NCBI RefSeq assembly: GCF_011801125.1
Contig: NZ_CP046171.1
Span: 2,170,001 to 2,234,000, forward strand
Length of the DNA: 64,000 nucleotides
Reading direction: 5' to 3'
DNA from: Nocardia brasiliensis
GTDB taxonomy: Bacteria; Actinomycetota; Actinomycetes; Mycobacteriales; Mycobacteriaceae
Part shown: positions 26,290-36,031 of the stretch, piece by piece
Position numbering within the stretch: position 1 is the first letter of the stretch
Layout: each line of letters begins with the position of its first letter
Made by a program: the position numbers and the translations under genes
The notes under the pieces: model-generated
The model's database searches: none
Told to the model about the DNA's origin: nothing
Seen by the model: only the letters and a program-made list of their open reading frames with translations

Positions 26290-28374
26290 ATGACCAGTCC
26301 TGCGTCCCTCGTGGAGAACTTGACGGCCGCGCGCAAGCCGCTGACCGCGCTGATCAATAAGAACTGCCAGCCGGTCGGTGGCATCTACCGCCTGGACTAC
26401 GATTCGGCAATTGTTCTGACCGACGACTTCAAGAAGAAGCAGGCTGGAGGCGTTCCGCGTGGCGGCTTTCTCCTAGCCGCGGCTGGCCGGGCAGCCGATA
26501 CCGCGTTCGTGTTGGACGAGCAGGAGGTCATTCTGCTGCGTGTGCGTGGCACAGCGGGACTGCCTCACGAGGCCGAGTTGGTGCAGACGCGGATGGCTGT
26601 GGTCCGAGACGCAGGTGCAGCGGGCGTGAGCTACGACGACGTGCAGGACCCGTTGACACGTATTGAGCTCGAACAATCGGCCTTTGATTGCGAGGTACTG
26701 GGCACCTTCTACACCGAGACCGATGATCGGGCGGCGGAGATCCTGTTCGGGGCAGACATCGATAATGTAATGGCATCGGCAAAATACCAGGTGTTTTTGC
26801 CTTCGCCGGAGGTGTTGTCGTGGTTGGCGTCCTACCCCGTGCCGGGCAATGAGGCGGATCGACTGACGATCGGGACGGTGCGATTCGCAGCGACCCGCCG
26901 TAAGGCGATGCTTGCCGGCACCGATCAGGCTTCGGTTCGGATCCATGTGTCAGATTTTGTCGGTCGCAAGACCGCGGTGTTCGGAATGACTCGGACCGGT
27001 AAGTCGAACACCATCAAGACTTTGGTGACCGCTGTGCATCAGTACGGCTCCGAGCATGGAGAAAAGATCGGCCAGGTGATCTTCGACCCCCAGGGCGAGT
27101 ACGCGAATGTGCAGGACCAGGACAAGACCGGCCTGCGGTTGTTGGGTGACGACGACAGCACGGTACGTATATACAAGATTTCTCCCGATAGGTCGGACCC
27201 TCGGGAAATGCCGTTGCGGATCAACTTCTTCGACACCGCTGTATTGGACCTTGTGTGGTCGTTGGTGCAGAACCAGGTACTGAAGGGGGTTTCGGCGAGC
27301 GCGCAGTACCTTGCCGGGTTCCGGACAGTACCCATGGAGAGGCCCCCCGCCAACGATCCTCGGGCAATGGCGTACCACGAGCGCTATCGGCTCGCGGCGT
27401 ATGCGCTGCTGCACAAGGCGGGAATCAAGGGACCGCTTACCGACGGAACCAGCAAGTCGATCTCGGTGACGCTCAACAATGTCGCCGCGGAGCAGGCCAT
27501 CGCGGCGATCGATACCCTGAAGAAGGGTTACAAAGCTCACATCGTAGAGGTCTTGGACTCTCAGACCGCGGCTGACCTGCTCGATTGGGTGAGCACGCAC
27601 CAAGCAGACAAGTGGCCCGAGGGGCCGGGCATCTCAAAGCCGAAGAAGGCTGGCGACAAACTGCTCCAGTCATGGGTGGACGACGCTCCTTTCAACGACC
27701 TGCTGACGGGAATTTACGGTGGTCGCGGTGCCGCCGCCGCTGTTAAGGGAATCCGAGAGTTCCACTCCAGCGATGCATCTGGAAACGTGATGAATCAAGT
27801 CTGGGACGACATGATTCAAGGACGGCTGTCGATCATCGACCTCTCCGCCGGCAACGACGAGGTCGCGAAGGTCATGTCGGAGCGAATCGTACTCAACTTG
27901 CTGAACGAGGCCAGCGACAGGTTCCGTCGCGGGCTCCTGCCGGTCAAGATGCAGGTCATCGTCGAGGAGGCACACAACCTTTTCGAACGAGGGGGCAAGG
28001 CGGTGTCCGAAGATCCGTGGGTGCGGCTGTCGAAGGAAGCCGCGAAGTACAAAATGGGACTTATCTATGCGACTCAGGAAGTGAGTTCGGTCGACAAGCG
28101 CATCCTGTCCAACACGTCCAATTGGCTTATCGCCCACTTGAATTCCGATGTTGAAACGAAAGAACTCTCGCACTACTACGACTTCGCAGCGTGGGCGCCG
28201 ACCATCATAAAGGTCGAAGATGTCGGCTTCGTTCGTATGAAGACGTATAGCGGCAAGTACATCGTTCCTGTTCAGGTGCGTATGTTCGACCATGCGATGG
28301 TGAACGCGGCCCGACAGGCGGCGGGACTCGCCTCGGTCAGTCTGCCCGGCACGGCGGAGGGGAGTCTCTTTTAA
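26290..28374 (+). CDS. herA: HerA-like DNA translocase/ATPase (DUF87)
   Basis: This 694-aa protein has a HerA N-terminal barrel region, then a P-loop ATPase: Walker A GMTRTGKSNT at 232-241, a strand with FDPQGEY (264-271), and Walker B QVIVEEAHNLF at 555-565. YATQEVSSVDKRIL carries the sensor region and arginine-finger-like residues. HerA forms hexamers that pump DNA and works with the nuclease NurA in end processing or, in bacteria, in phage defence. NurA follows two bases later and a DNA methylase after it, making a three-gene defence-like operon. Confidence 0.93.
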   Translation: MTSPASLVENLTAARKPLTALINKNCQPVGGIYRLDYDSAIVLTDDFKKKQAGGVPRGGFLLAAAGRAADTAFVLDEQEVILLRVRGTAGLPHEAELVQTRMAVVRDAGAAGVSYDDVQDPLTRIELEQSAFDCEVLGTFYTETDDRAAEILFGADIDNVMASAKYQVFLPSPEVLSWLASYPVPGNEADRLTIGTVRFAATRRKAMLAGTDQASVRIHVSDFVGRKTAVFGMTRTGKSNTIKTLVTAVHQYGSEHGEKIGQVIFDPQGEYANVQDQDKTGLRLLGDDDSTVRIYKISPDRSDPREMPLRINFFDTAVLDLVWSLVQNQVLKGVSASAQYLAGFRTVPMERPPANDPRAMAYHERYRLAAYALLHKAGIKGPLTDGTSKSISVTLNNVAAEQAIAAIDTLKKGYKAHIVEVLDSQTAADLLDWVSTHQADKWPEGPGISKPKKAGDKLLQSWVDDAPFNDLLTGIYGGRGAAAAVKGIREFHSSDASGNVMNQVWDDMIQGRLSIIDLSAGNDEVAKVMSERIVLNLLNEASDRFRRGLLPVKMQVIVEEAHNLFERGGKAVSEDPWVRLSKEAAKYKMGLIYATQEVSSVDKRILSNTSNWLIAHLNSDVETKELSHYYDFAAWAPTIIKVEDVGFVRMKTYSGKYIVPVQVRMFDHAMVNAARQAAGLASVSLPGTAEGSLF

Positions 28375-28376
28375 CC

Positions 28377-29774
28377 ATGCCGTACCAGAACGAGCGTGCA
28401 TCGCGACTGGGCCATGTGCCGACTGTAAACAACCAAGCGGTGCGTGACGCACTTCAACGATGGACGATCACGTCAGGCAAGCCCAGCAGTAAGTCGCGCG
28501 TGAAGCCCCACTGCCACGCGCTGGACAGTCTTGAGACACACGGATCGTTCAATGAGATCGAGTTCTCCATTACCGTCGACGGCTCAGACTCCGAGGTCGA
28601 GACCACGCGTGATCACCCAACGGTCAAAGTTGGGTACGTGCGGGTCGCAGCGTCGGTCATCTTCCTTGACACCTACCGACAGCTTGGTAACGAGCAATAC
28701 ATCGACCCAAAGGTTTTCCGCAAGATCCACCAGGAGTGCGCTTTCGACGTGGCGCTGCCAGGTGCGCAGCTGCAACTGCCTGGCCTGAGTGGTGTCGACA
28801 CCTGGCGGAGCGAGCTCGACCGGTTCTTCGCGGACTCGCGTTTCGATTCCAACACGACCATGACCCTGGCCGACGGGCTGCTCACTGTTTACGGAGCCAC
28901 AGGTGCCCCGGCTGCCGAGATCGAACTGCGGGTGTGCCCGTCATGTAGATACCGAAGCGGTGGCCGTAGTGGAAGGCTGGCAGTCACTTCTCGCGGCGGC
29001 ACTTGCCCTGAGTGCGGGAATACACTGTATCTCACTGACGTGCTGCGGACCCACGAAGAATACAACGTCGAGGGCTCAAACTTCTCACCCCTGACGCGGG
29101 TCATGAACATCACCGAACGGCTTATGACTCTGTGCTATCTGGAGCACTTCGCCCGAACCTCGCCGGACGCCCTCAGGCACACACTGTTTATCACCGACGG
29201 CCCGCTTGCTCTGCACGGTACTGTGGCACCGATACACACTCAGTTCCAGCGGTATTTGGCCAGCATCCCCTATTCCGATCGACATCCCGGGCCGCTGATG
29301 GTCGGCATTGAGAAGAGCAAGACGTTCGTAGAACACGCCGAGCTGATCAAGGAGTTCATCGAACCTGGTCACGTAATGATGCTGACAAACGACTACATCA
29401 ACAAGATTACGGGACGGCCGTCGACCAATCAGTACGGTACTGACGAATTCTACGGTCGCCGATTTATCTACCGCACTCGAGCCGGCGACCCCCTTGTCAT
29501 CACGGTGCTTCCTCGACCGGGGATCGAACCCTACGGACACCCGGAGTCGGAGAAGCTGTCCTCCTACCCCACACTCCGGGTGATCTGCGAGGTGCTCGAC
29601 TCACTTCGGACCAGGATGTATCAGCATGCGGTAGTGCCTGTAGCGCTGGCTCACTCAGCGGCGTCCTTCCCCCTGGGCGTCGGCCACTCGGTGCTTACGA
29701 CGATGGCGCAACAGAACATCGCCGGGCTCAAGGTAGACAACCAGGCGGTGAAGCAGCCGACATACCCAAGGTAG
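28377..29774 (+). CDS. nurA: NurA-like nuclease with inserted zinc ribbon
   Basis: This 465-aa protein has a NurA (RNase H-like) core: D68 in SITVDGSDSEV, D274 in LFITDGPLALH, and K313 in MVGIEKSKTFV, matching conserved metal-binding and catalytic positions of the family. Cys187/190 (CPSC) and Cys210/213 (CPEC) form a zinc ribbon inserted in the core, not typical of archaeal NurA. The ATG is two bases after herA, so the two are coupled. NurA degrades DNA with HerA as motor. Confidence 0.88.
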   Translation: MPYQNERASRLGHVPTVNNQAVRDALQRWTITSGKPSSKSRVKPHCHALDSLETHGSFNEIEFSITVDGSDSEVETTRDHPTVKVGYVRVAASVIFLDTYRQLGNEQYIDPKVFRKIHQECAFDVALPGAQLQLPGLSGVDTWRSELDRFFADSRFDSNTTMTLADGLLTVYGATGAPAAEIELRVCPSCRYRSGGRSGRLAVTSRGGTCPECGNTLYLTDVLRTHEEYNVEGSNFSPLTRVMNITERLMTLCYLEHFARTSPDALRHTLFITDGPLALHGTVAPIHTQFQRYLASIPYSDRHPGPLMVGIEKSKTFVEHAELIKEFIEPGHVMMLTNDYINKITGRPSTNQYGTDEFYGRRFIYRTRAGDPLVITVLPRPGIEPYGHPESEKLSSYPTLRVICEVLDSLRTRMYQHAVVPVALAHSAASFPLGVGHSVLTTMAQQNIAGLKVDNQAVKQPTYPR

Positions 29775-29789
29775 GGCTGAGGAGAGAAG

Positions 29790-31109
29790 GTGCCCTCCGA
29801 TCGAGACTCGACTTCCCGTGGCGAAAACCAACGACACATTTCACCGGATTGCGCGGACGATGCACTCGAACGTCCGCTGGTCCGGCATGATACAGCTATG
29901 CCGTCGTTGATCTTGCCGTCCGCAAACCTGGCCGTTCGCGAACTTGCCCGAGGCGCACAACTTTTCGGCTCCGGTGAATCGATCAACGGTGCGGTGCGTC
30001 CGCTAGTGGCAGAGTTGGAGCCAGTCGCGCATGACCTTGCCCGCGGCCGTTACCAATCGCCCCTGCGCTACCCCGGGGCAAAATCGTCGCTCGCCCCGGT
30101 CATCGGACGAGTGATCATATCGGCGAAGCAATCGCGGGAGGTGCCGGAAGTCAACCTCCTCGTGGAGCCGTTCGCAGGCGGTGCGTCAGCCTCTTTGCGG
30201 ATGATCGGAGACGGCACGGCCGAACGCATTCTTCTCGCCGATGCAGACCCCCTGGTAACCGCTTTCTGGCAGGCCGCAGCCGATGACACGGAGCGGCTAA
30301 TAGATCGAATGCACGACGAGTGGAAGCGCTACGTCCGTCACGGCGGCCAGAAGGCCGTCGACCGGTGGGACTACTGGCGCTCCTGGGCACCTGGGGCGAG
30401 GGTGACCGCCCGCAACCGGCGGCTGGCCATGGCCACGCGATGCCTGTTTCTCAATCGCACAACCTTTTCGGGCATTTTGCACGGCAAAGCGGGGCCTATT
30501 GGAGGGCGAGCTCAGACGAGTGCGTACCCGATCAGTTGTCGATGGAATCCTGAAGCACTTGAGGACCGACTCCGGTATACCGGCCACCTATACCACACCG
30601 GTCGCCTTGTAGACGTATGGTGCAAAGATTGGCGTCGGACCCTGGACGACGTTCCCGAGTATTACCCCCAGCTCCTGCCTTCGCGTGTGGTTGCCTACCT
30701 GGACCCGCCCTACGTCGAGAAGGCATCACACCTGTACCGAGCCTCATTTGATCCCCTCGGAGGATACGGCAGCGAAGGTCAGCGCAACGATTACACTCTG
30801 CATCTCAATCTTGCTAACTACTTGAGGACGAAAGCACAGTTCCGATGGTTGCTGAGTTACGACAACCACCCAATGCTCACCGAGAACGCGTGGCTTTACG
30901 CCGACGACCGGATGACACCGTCGCGCTCGGACCGCGAACTGCTCGGTGTTCGCTGCTGGCGTATCAGCAAGCGCCTAGTAAGCACTCGATACTCTGCGGC
31001 AGGCCGAGTCGGAAAGCGATCGGCAGAGGAGTTGCTAATTACAACTCTCCCGCCGGCCACTGTTCCGGTCGATGACGAACTCAGAGGTCTCGAGTGGCGC
31101 CCGTCGTAA
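29790..31109 (+). CDS. D12-class DNA adenine-N6 methyltransferase (Dam-like)
   Basis: This 439-aa protein has the D12 order of motifs: LRYPGAKSS (92-100), VEPFAGGAS (125-133) for SAM binding, and LDPPYVEK (304-311) as the catalytic DPPY. The target sequence is not predictable. The GTG start has GGAGAGAAG just upstream; an ATG at 29898 is the alternative. Placed after HerA-NurA, it may mark self DNA so that HerA-NurA attacks only unmodified DNA; this is inference from context. Confidence 0.9.
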   Translation: MPSDRDSTSRGENQRHISPDCADDALERPLVRHDTAMPSLILPSANLAVRELARGAQLFGSGESINGAVRPLVAELEPVAHDLARGRYQSPLRYPGAKSSLAPVIGRVIISAKQSREVPEVNLLVEPFAGGASASLRMIGDGTAERILLADADPLVTAFWQAAADDTERLIDRMHDEWKRYVRHGGQKAVDRWDYWRSWAPGARVTARNRRLAMATRCLFLNRTTFSGILHGKAGPIGGRAQTSAYPISCRWNPEALEDRLRYTGHLYHTGRLVDVWCKDWRRTLDDVPEYYPQLLPSRVVAYLDPPYVEKASHLYRASFDPLGGYGSEGQRNDYTLHLNLANYLRTKAQFRWLLSYDNHPMLTENAWLYADDRMTPSRSDRELLGVRCWRISKRLVSTRYSAAGRVGKRSAEELLITTLPPATVPVDDELRGLEWRPS

Positions 31110-31563
31110 GCCAGCGTCAGGACGACGGCTACCCATGTCAGCTCTGGTCGCGACGGCTGCCCTCCAATCGTTCAACCGCCGCTCGCGCGATGAACGCCTC
31201 TGACACCAATATCTGGTAGTTATACCGTTGTTCTTACAATCCAACGTGCGTGCCTGCTGCGTACTGCGGCTCGGCCGTCGTCGGTCGTTGAAGCGGACCC
31301 TTCACGATCTCGGCTGAGCCTTGGACTGGAGGAGTGCCGTCCACATGCGACCTGGCGGCCGGCGTATGTCGTGCAACCAGCCACTAACTCCCAGGACTCG
31401 AATCTTCGAGTTTCCGCGCGTCACACACGGTGCTCGCCTATGCATGTAGGTTGTGCGAACTCGGAATGTTTGGTGCCGAGCATCACGTACGGTCCCAAAC
31501 TGGTCCCAAGCGAGTGCGCGCCTTTGAGCAATCTGGCGTGCTTGTGGGAGGGAGGTGAGGCAC
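31110..31563. other. ~450 bp without a supportable gene, before IS copy 4
   Basis: Before the IS inserted, this sequence lay directly upstream of the membrane-anchored gene at 32861, so it may hold that gene's promoter. No clear hairpin or coding frame was seen. Confidence 0.4.
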
Positions 31564-31620
31564 TGGAGCGTTCCCGGTTCGGTGGACACGGAGGAGATAG
31601 CCGCCTGGTAGCACGGGAGT

Positions 31621-31923
31621 TTGGTGTTGGGTTCGACGCGGCGTAGTTTCACCGAGGAGTACAAGGCCCAGGCGGTAGGTTTCGTCCTGGATCAGGGTCG
31701 GCCGGTGGCCGAGGTGGCGCGCAATATCGGCGTGCACGAGATGACGTTGAGGAAATGGGTGAAGAGGGCGAAGGAATCCGGGGTTTCCGGTGACCGGGAG
31801 AAGGGACTGACCGACTCGGAACAGGCCGAGTTGGAACGGTTGCGTGCGGAGAACGCGGAGTTGAAGATGCAGGTCGCGTTCGCAAAAAAAGTTGCGACCT
31901 GGTTCGCGAAAGACCAGCGGTGA
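31621..31923 (+). CDS. IS3-family transposase OrfA, copy 4
   Basis: Identical in protein sequence to OrfA of copy 1. Confidence 0.93.
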   Translation: MVLGSTRRSFTEEYKAQAVGFVLDQGRPVAEVARNIGVHEMTLRKWVKRAKESGVSGDREKGLTDSEQAELERLRAENAELKMQVAFAKKVATWFAKDQR

Positions 31924-32804
31924 AATTCGCCGCGATCGCGGACTGGGCTGCGTCGGGGGAATTCGACATCGAGTTCATGTGCCGGGAACTGGACGTGTCT
32001 CGGTCGGGCTACTACAAGTGGAAAGGCCGCGGTCGCAGCGACCGGGAGCGCGACGATCGCATGCTGACGCTGCTGATCGAGGCGATCCACGCGAAACTGC
32101 GTGGCAATCCGGGTGTTCGGCGTGTGCACGCGGCGCTGGCGGCGGCCGGGCGGCGGGTCTCGCGTAAGCGGGTGTGGCGGTTGATGCGGGCGGCCGGTCT
32201 GCAAGGCCGGTTTCCGAAACCGTTCCGGCGCACCACGATCCGGGGATCCAAGCCGGTGGACGCCGCGGATCGGATCGGGCGTGATTTCACTGCCGCGCAG
32301 CCGAACCAACGCTGGTGCGGTGACATCACCTACGTCAAGACCTGGACCGGGTGGGCGTATCTGGCCACCGTGATCGATCTGCACGATCGGGCCGTGGTCG
32401 GCTGGGCGATCGCTGATCACATGCGCACGTCGCTGGTCACCGACGCCCTCGATATGGCCATCGCGCGCCGACGCCCGGCGAAAGGTGTTGTTTTCCATAG
32501 CGATCGCGGAACCCAGTACACCTCGAAGGAATTCGCGAAATATTGTGCAAAGAATGGTGTCCTACGGTCCCTCGGCCGGACGGGATCGTGCTTCGACAAC
32601 GCGGTCGCGGAATCGTTCTTCGCGACCTACAAAAAGGAGCTGGTACACGCTCGTCCGTGGCCGACGGTGAAGTCGCTGCAGAAGGAGACGTTCGACTGGA
32701 TTGAGTTCTACTACAACACCGTTCGTCCGCATTCGGCGCTCGGCTATTTGACACCACGGCAATACGAGTTAGGGTACAGAGAAATCAGTCAGATCGCGGC
32801 TTGA
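31920..32804 (+). CDS. IS3-family transposase OrfB, copy 4
   Basis: Identical in protein sequence to OrfB of copy 1, with an intact DDE triad. Confidence 0.95.
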   Translation: MKFAAIADWAASGEFDIEFMCRELDVSRSGYYKWKGRGRSDRERDDRMLTLLIEAIHAKLRGNPGVRRVHAALAAAGRRVSRKRVWRLMRAAGLQGRFPKPFRRTTIRGSKPVDAADRIGRDFTAAQPNQRWCGDITYVKTWTGWAYLATVIDLHDRAVVGWAIADHMRTSLVTDALDMAIARRRPAKGVVFHSDRGTQYTSKEFAKYCAKNGVLRSLGRTGSCFDNAVAESFFATYKKELVHARPWPTVKSLQKETFDWIEFYYNTVRPHSALGYLTPRQYELGYREISQIAA

Positions 32805-32860
32805 TCCCGAGTCCACAAAACCGGGAACACTCCACACAGAGGGCATCGGATAGGTCGACT

Positions 32861-33619
32861 ATGGGCAGAGGGATCGGCATAACAAGCCAGACAAGGGAGA
32901 TGGCGTTGGGCGGCTGGGAGGTAGGGCTCGGTTACGTCACAGAATTGCGTTGGCCCGTTGTAGCGGGCTGCGGAATCTTCGTATTCCGGAACAAGATCGG
33001 CGATCTGATCGGTCGGATTCAAGATCTAAAAGCCACCGTCGCTGGAATGACATTCGAAATGAAGGTGCGGGCAGCGAAAGACTGGGTCGATGAAATTCGA
33101 GCACCTGAGACGATCTTGGCAACGGACAATTTCAACGTGCAGGACACCGCAAAGCGAATCATCCGCGAGCCTGGCAATGCTGTGCGAGCCTTCGAGGCCC
33201 TCACTGCCGAGCGCCAGCAGTGCATCCGGATGGCGGTCGATGACATCCGTACGGCCGCGGACGCAGCACCGCATCAAGCGCTGTTGTTGAAGCCCGCTGA
33301 CGGTTTTCGTCAGGCGGCTGCTCTGCTCGATTCATGGGTGCGTCCATTCGTGGTGCCGCCGAGCGTCTTTCAACAGTTCGCGACCGGTGCCGGCGAACAC
33401 ATACCCGACTTATGGCCAGCCACTCCGGATCCAATCGTATTCGGATATCGAAACATTAGGGACCTGGAGAGTCTGGCGGCGAGCGAGCCGGAGTCGCTGA
33501 CGACGAATGCGGCGATGGTGTTCGAGTCGACCATTTACGAGTGGGCGTCGAAGTATGTCGCCTTCTTAGCGGACATAATCGATCAGTACGACGATTGGAT
33601 CGCGGGAGGAAGCGATTGA
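32861..33619 (+). CDS. Hypothetical protein with one N-terminal membrane segment
   Basis: This ~252-aa protein has a single hydrophobic stretch (LRWPVVAGCGIFVFRNKIGDLI) near the start, followed by a soluble helical region (RIQDLKATVAGMTFEMKVRA), a common layout for small membrane anchors in defence islands. The C-terminal ~150 residues match no family I know. Start choice is uncertain: ATG 32861 (AGG seven bases upstream) or ATG 32900. A frame extends back into the IS but that part is IS sequence. It is convergent with the zinc-ribbon nuclease gene. Confidence 0.6.
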   Translation: MGRGIGITSQTREMALGGWEVGLGYVTELRWPVVAGCGIFVFRNKIGDLIGRIQDLKATVAGMTFEMKVRAAKDWVDEIRAPETILATDNFNVQDTAKRIIREPGNAVRAFEALTAERQQCIRMAVDDIRTAADAAPHQALLLKPADGFRQAAALLDSWVRPFVVPPSVFQQFATGAGEHIPDLWPATPDPIVFGYRNIRDLESLAASEPESLTTNAAMVFESTIYEWASKYVAFLADIIDQYDDWIAGGSD

Positions 33620-33654
33620 TCGCTGCGTGGCGGCTGGCCTCCGGTATGCAGCTC

Positions 33655-35421
33655 CTACCGACACACGATCGACTTGACCTTCTTGATCACGGCCGTTGGA
33701 TCAGGAGCGAGCGAATATACGGTGATCTCATGGTAGGAGGGATCATTGATGCCGAGGGTCGGTAGCGGCGCCTCGCGCAGCCGTACCACAGTCAGCCCAG
33801 TGGCGAGTAGGTCGCGGCTCTTGTCGGCATCCAGCTCGGCCTTGTCGGCATGCCAGTACGCACCGTCGTACTCGATGGCCAGCTGCGGGCCTGCTGGTAG
33901 GTCGACGAGAATATCGACGGTCCATGCTCCGCGGCGGGTGAACGTGTCGGAGCTAATACGCTTGCCAGAGGCTGCGTTGCCGAATATGCGTTGTGCTTCG
34001 GTTAGGTGGGCAAGTTCGATCATCGACTTTCCGCTTTGCTGGCACTCGGGGCAGGTCGAGCCAGCGATGCGCGAAGCTGGTGACGATTGCCAGCGGTGCT
34101 CAGAATTGTTGGGGCACACCCATACCGGTTGTTCTCCAAGCACCGTCCCGGTCGGGCGGACGTGCCACGGGGTTACGCTATTTTCTGGTGCCCACTGAGC
34201 TGCCAGTTCGGGGTAGTGGAATGCCAGGGAGTCGAGCACCGTGCCGCATTCTGGGCACCGAAGTCGAGCATACTTGTCCCTTTCACGTGGGGTTGCTTCC
34301 CATTCGTGACCACACGCGGGGTCCTTCCACCACGCAAGGCGACGTGACTCCGGGGAGACCTCGGCTAGTTGCCAACGACCGTTGCGGGTTGGGTGCCACT
34401 GGGAGCTGATCTCCGGACTCAGGCGTGAAATGGTTGGGTCCGCCGTAGAAGCGGCGGCGTTCGCCTTACGGGTGGCATTTCCGCGGCAGGAAGGACATCC
34501 CTCCTCCAGCCACCGCTCCGGGCGGCTGCGAGGCTGGTGCCCTTGGGGACACCGGAACTTGAACAGGCCGAACTCCAGAACCGGCACTTGGTCAGCCGGC
34601 GTCGGGTCGATCCACTGCGCAGCCAGCTGGGGGATGTCCGCGACGGTTTTGGTGCTGAGTTCCGCCTGACGAAGTGCGTACTCGCGCTCCCATTCGGCCT
34701 TGCAGGACGGACACGACCTTTGCCATGTGTGGTCTGTCATGTCCCGGATGACGGCGGTGAATCGCGTGCCGCACACCGGACACCGCCACCGGGCTTCTTT
34801 CGGTGATCGGAGTTTGGCTGTCTGCCACAGTGATTCGGGGTTGGCGTCGTGGTCCCACCACGAGACTGCCTTGTTGTCAGAGCTCCGCAGGAGGTTCTGT
34901 GCGCTCGGGTCGGCTCCGCTGACGGGTGTTTGGCGTTTGGGGTTGCGGTGGCAGCTACTGCAGCCCCAGCCCATGTCGCCCGTCCGCTCGGCTCTGATCT
35001 TGCCGCAACTCTTGCACCGTGTCCGGTGTGGGTCGTCCTCCAGTGATGGGTTAGTAAGTGGGCCAAGGTATTCAAGCCCGTTCAGTTCGGCGTGCTGGCG
35101 CACCGCTTCCAAGTCCACCGGTACTACCGCGCGGTTTGAACGCTGCCGAACACCGGCTGCCCATTGCCGCCAGTAGCAAGCGCGGCAGACCGGTTCATTG
35201 ATTGCGTTCTTGCCGAGGACGTAGTCGAACTTGTAGTGCGCCTCGCAGCCGCAGGTCGTGCACCGTGTGAGACGGTAGGCGTCGCGTTTCGTGAAAGGTT
35301 CTAGTGGGGTAAGCCCGCCCTGCAACAGAATCGCGGTGATGTGCTGGTCGCACCAAGCCGGCCGAGTCCTCGACTTGAACGCAGCTTCGTTATGGCACTC
35401 ATCGACAGCACATGTGTTCAT
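33655..35421 (-). CDS. Multi-zinc-ribbon (treble-clef) protein with C-terminal Vsr-like endonuclease
   Basis: This 588-aa protein has a string of Cys-pair modules: CTTCGC, CRAC, CKSC with CSSC, CPVC with CPSC, CPQGH with CPSC, then ACGHEW with CPEC and CPNNSEHRW with CPEC, the last ones of the treble-clef DUF4379 type. The final ~90 residues are a Vsr/PD-(D/E)XK nuclease-like domain: VDILVD (D503), LAIEYDGAYWHAD (E517, D519, H524) and LLATGLTVVRLRE. Such proteins are found in actinobacterial defence and mobile regions; the substrate is unknown. It is the last gene before the right end of the island. Confidence 0.85.
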   Translation of the reverse strand: MNTCAVDECHNEAAFKSRTRPAWCDQHITAILLQGGLTPLEPFTKRDAYRLTRCTTCGCEAHYKFDYVLGKNAINEPVCRACYWRQWAAGVRQRSNRAVVPVDLEAVRQHAELNGLEYLGPLTNPSLEDDPHRTRCKSCGKIRAERTGDMGWGCSSCHRNPKRQTPVSGADPSAQNLLRSSDNKAVSWWDHDANPESLWQTAKLRSPKEARWRCPVCGTRFTAVIRDMTDHTWQRSCPSCKAEWEREYALRQAELSTKTVADIPQLAAQWIDPTPADQVPVLEFGLFKFRCPQGHQPRSRPERWLEEGCPSCRGNATRKANAAASTADPTISRLSPEISSQWHPTRNGRWQLAEVSPESRRLAWWKDPACGHEWEATPRERDKYARLRCPECGTVLDSLAFHYPELAAQWAPENSVTPWHVRPTGTVLGEQPVWVCPNNSEHRWQSSPASRIAGSTCPECQQSGKSMIELAHLTEAQRIFGNAASGKRISSDTFTRRGAWTVDILVDLPAGPQLAIEYDGAYWHADKAELDADKSRDLLATGLTVVRLREAPLPTLGINDPSYHEITVYSLAPDPTAVIKKVKSIVCR

Positions 35422-36031
35422 CCCGCTGGTGAAATATACCCGGAGTTAGGCAACACCGGAATGCTGCAGCGTGTCATCCGTGGCTCACGGGGCCGCCACA
35501 TCACTGGTCCGGGTGCGAACCTGTTCCGTGTCTCCCTTGTCAAGTCGCTGAGCTCGCGGTGGTTCAGAGGCGATCCAAGCTGTGAGCGCGGGTCCTTCGA
35601 CTACGTGCAGTGCGGACGATCTAGTCAAACCAGTCTCGTCAACGATATTTTCGCAGCATTCCGGCGCCGTGGGTTCGACCGAAGTCACCACGCGGACTTC
35701 GGGAGATTGCGTGCTTGTTGCTAGATGTCCAAGGATCTCAGCGTGTCGCTCTGAAACACGCTGAAGGTTGCGGTGGGGGAGTTGGACAACGTTGGTCGAC
35801 GTCGTGCCGCCGCCTCGCGTAACGCCAGGCGAGCTTCGCGCTGCAGGTGCTGCCAAGCTGTGGGCGCAGCAGGCCCTCGTCAGTCACTCGACTAGCGACA
35901 CGGAAACGACACGTTTTCAGCGGGAATCGACCGGTTTCAACGGGATTTGTTGGGGGTCAAGTTCTTCCTATCGACGCAGCTCACGGGCGGTAATGAGAAC
36001 TCTTGAGAACTCGGAAACGCCTCCTGCTCAC
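35422..36031. other. ~600 bp right-end region of island, no confident gene
   Basis: No frame here looks like a real protein. At 35893-35920 the sequence CGACACGGAAACGACACG followed by TTTTCAGCG echoes bases 3751-3777 next to attL and is a candidate integrase arm-binding site. Confidence 0.4.

Larger units (their letters stand above)
31564..32834 (+). mobile_element. IS3-family insertion sequence, copy 4
   Basis: 1271 bp, same ends as copy 1, flanked by a CAC target duplication (31561-31563 and 32835-32837). It sits just upstream of the gene at 32861 and may alter its expression. Confidence 0.95.

Noticed and set aside
25743..26360. 205-aa + strand frame overlapping the herA start
   Set aside because: No family resemblance, uneven composition, and it overlaps a well-supported gene.
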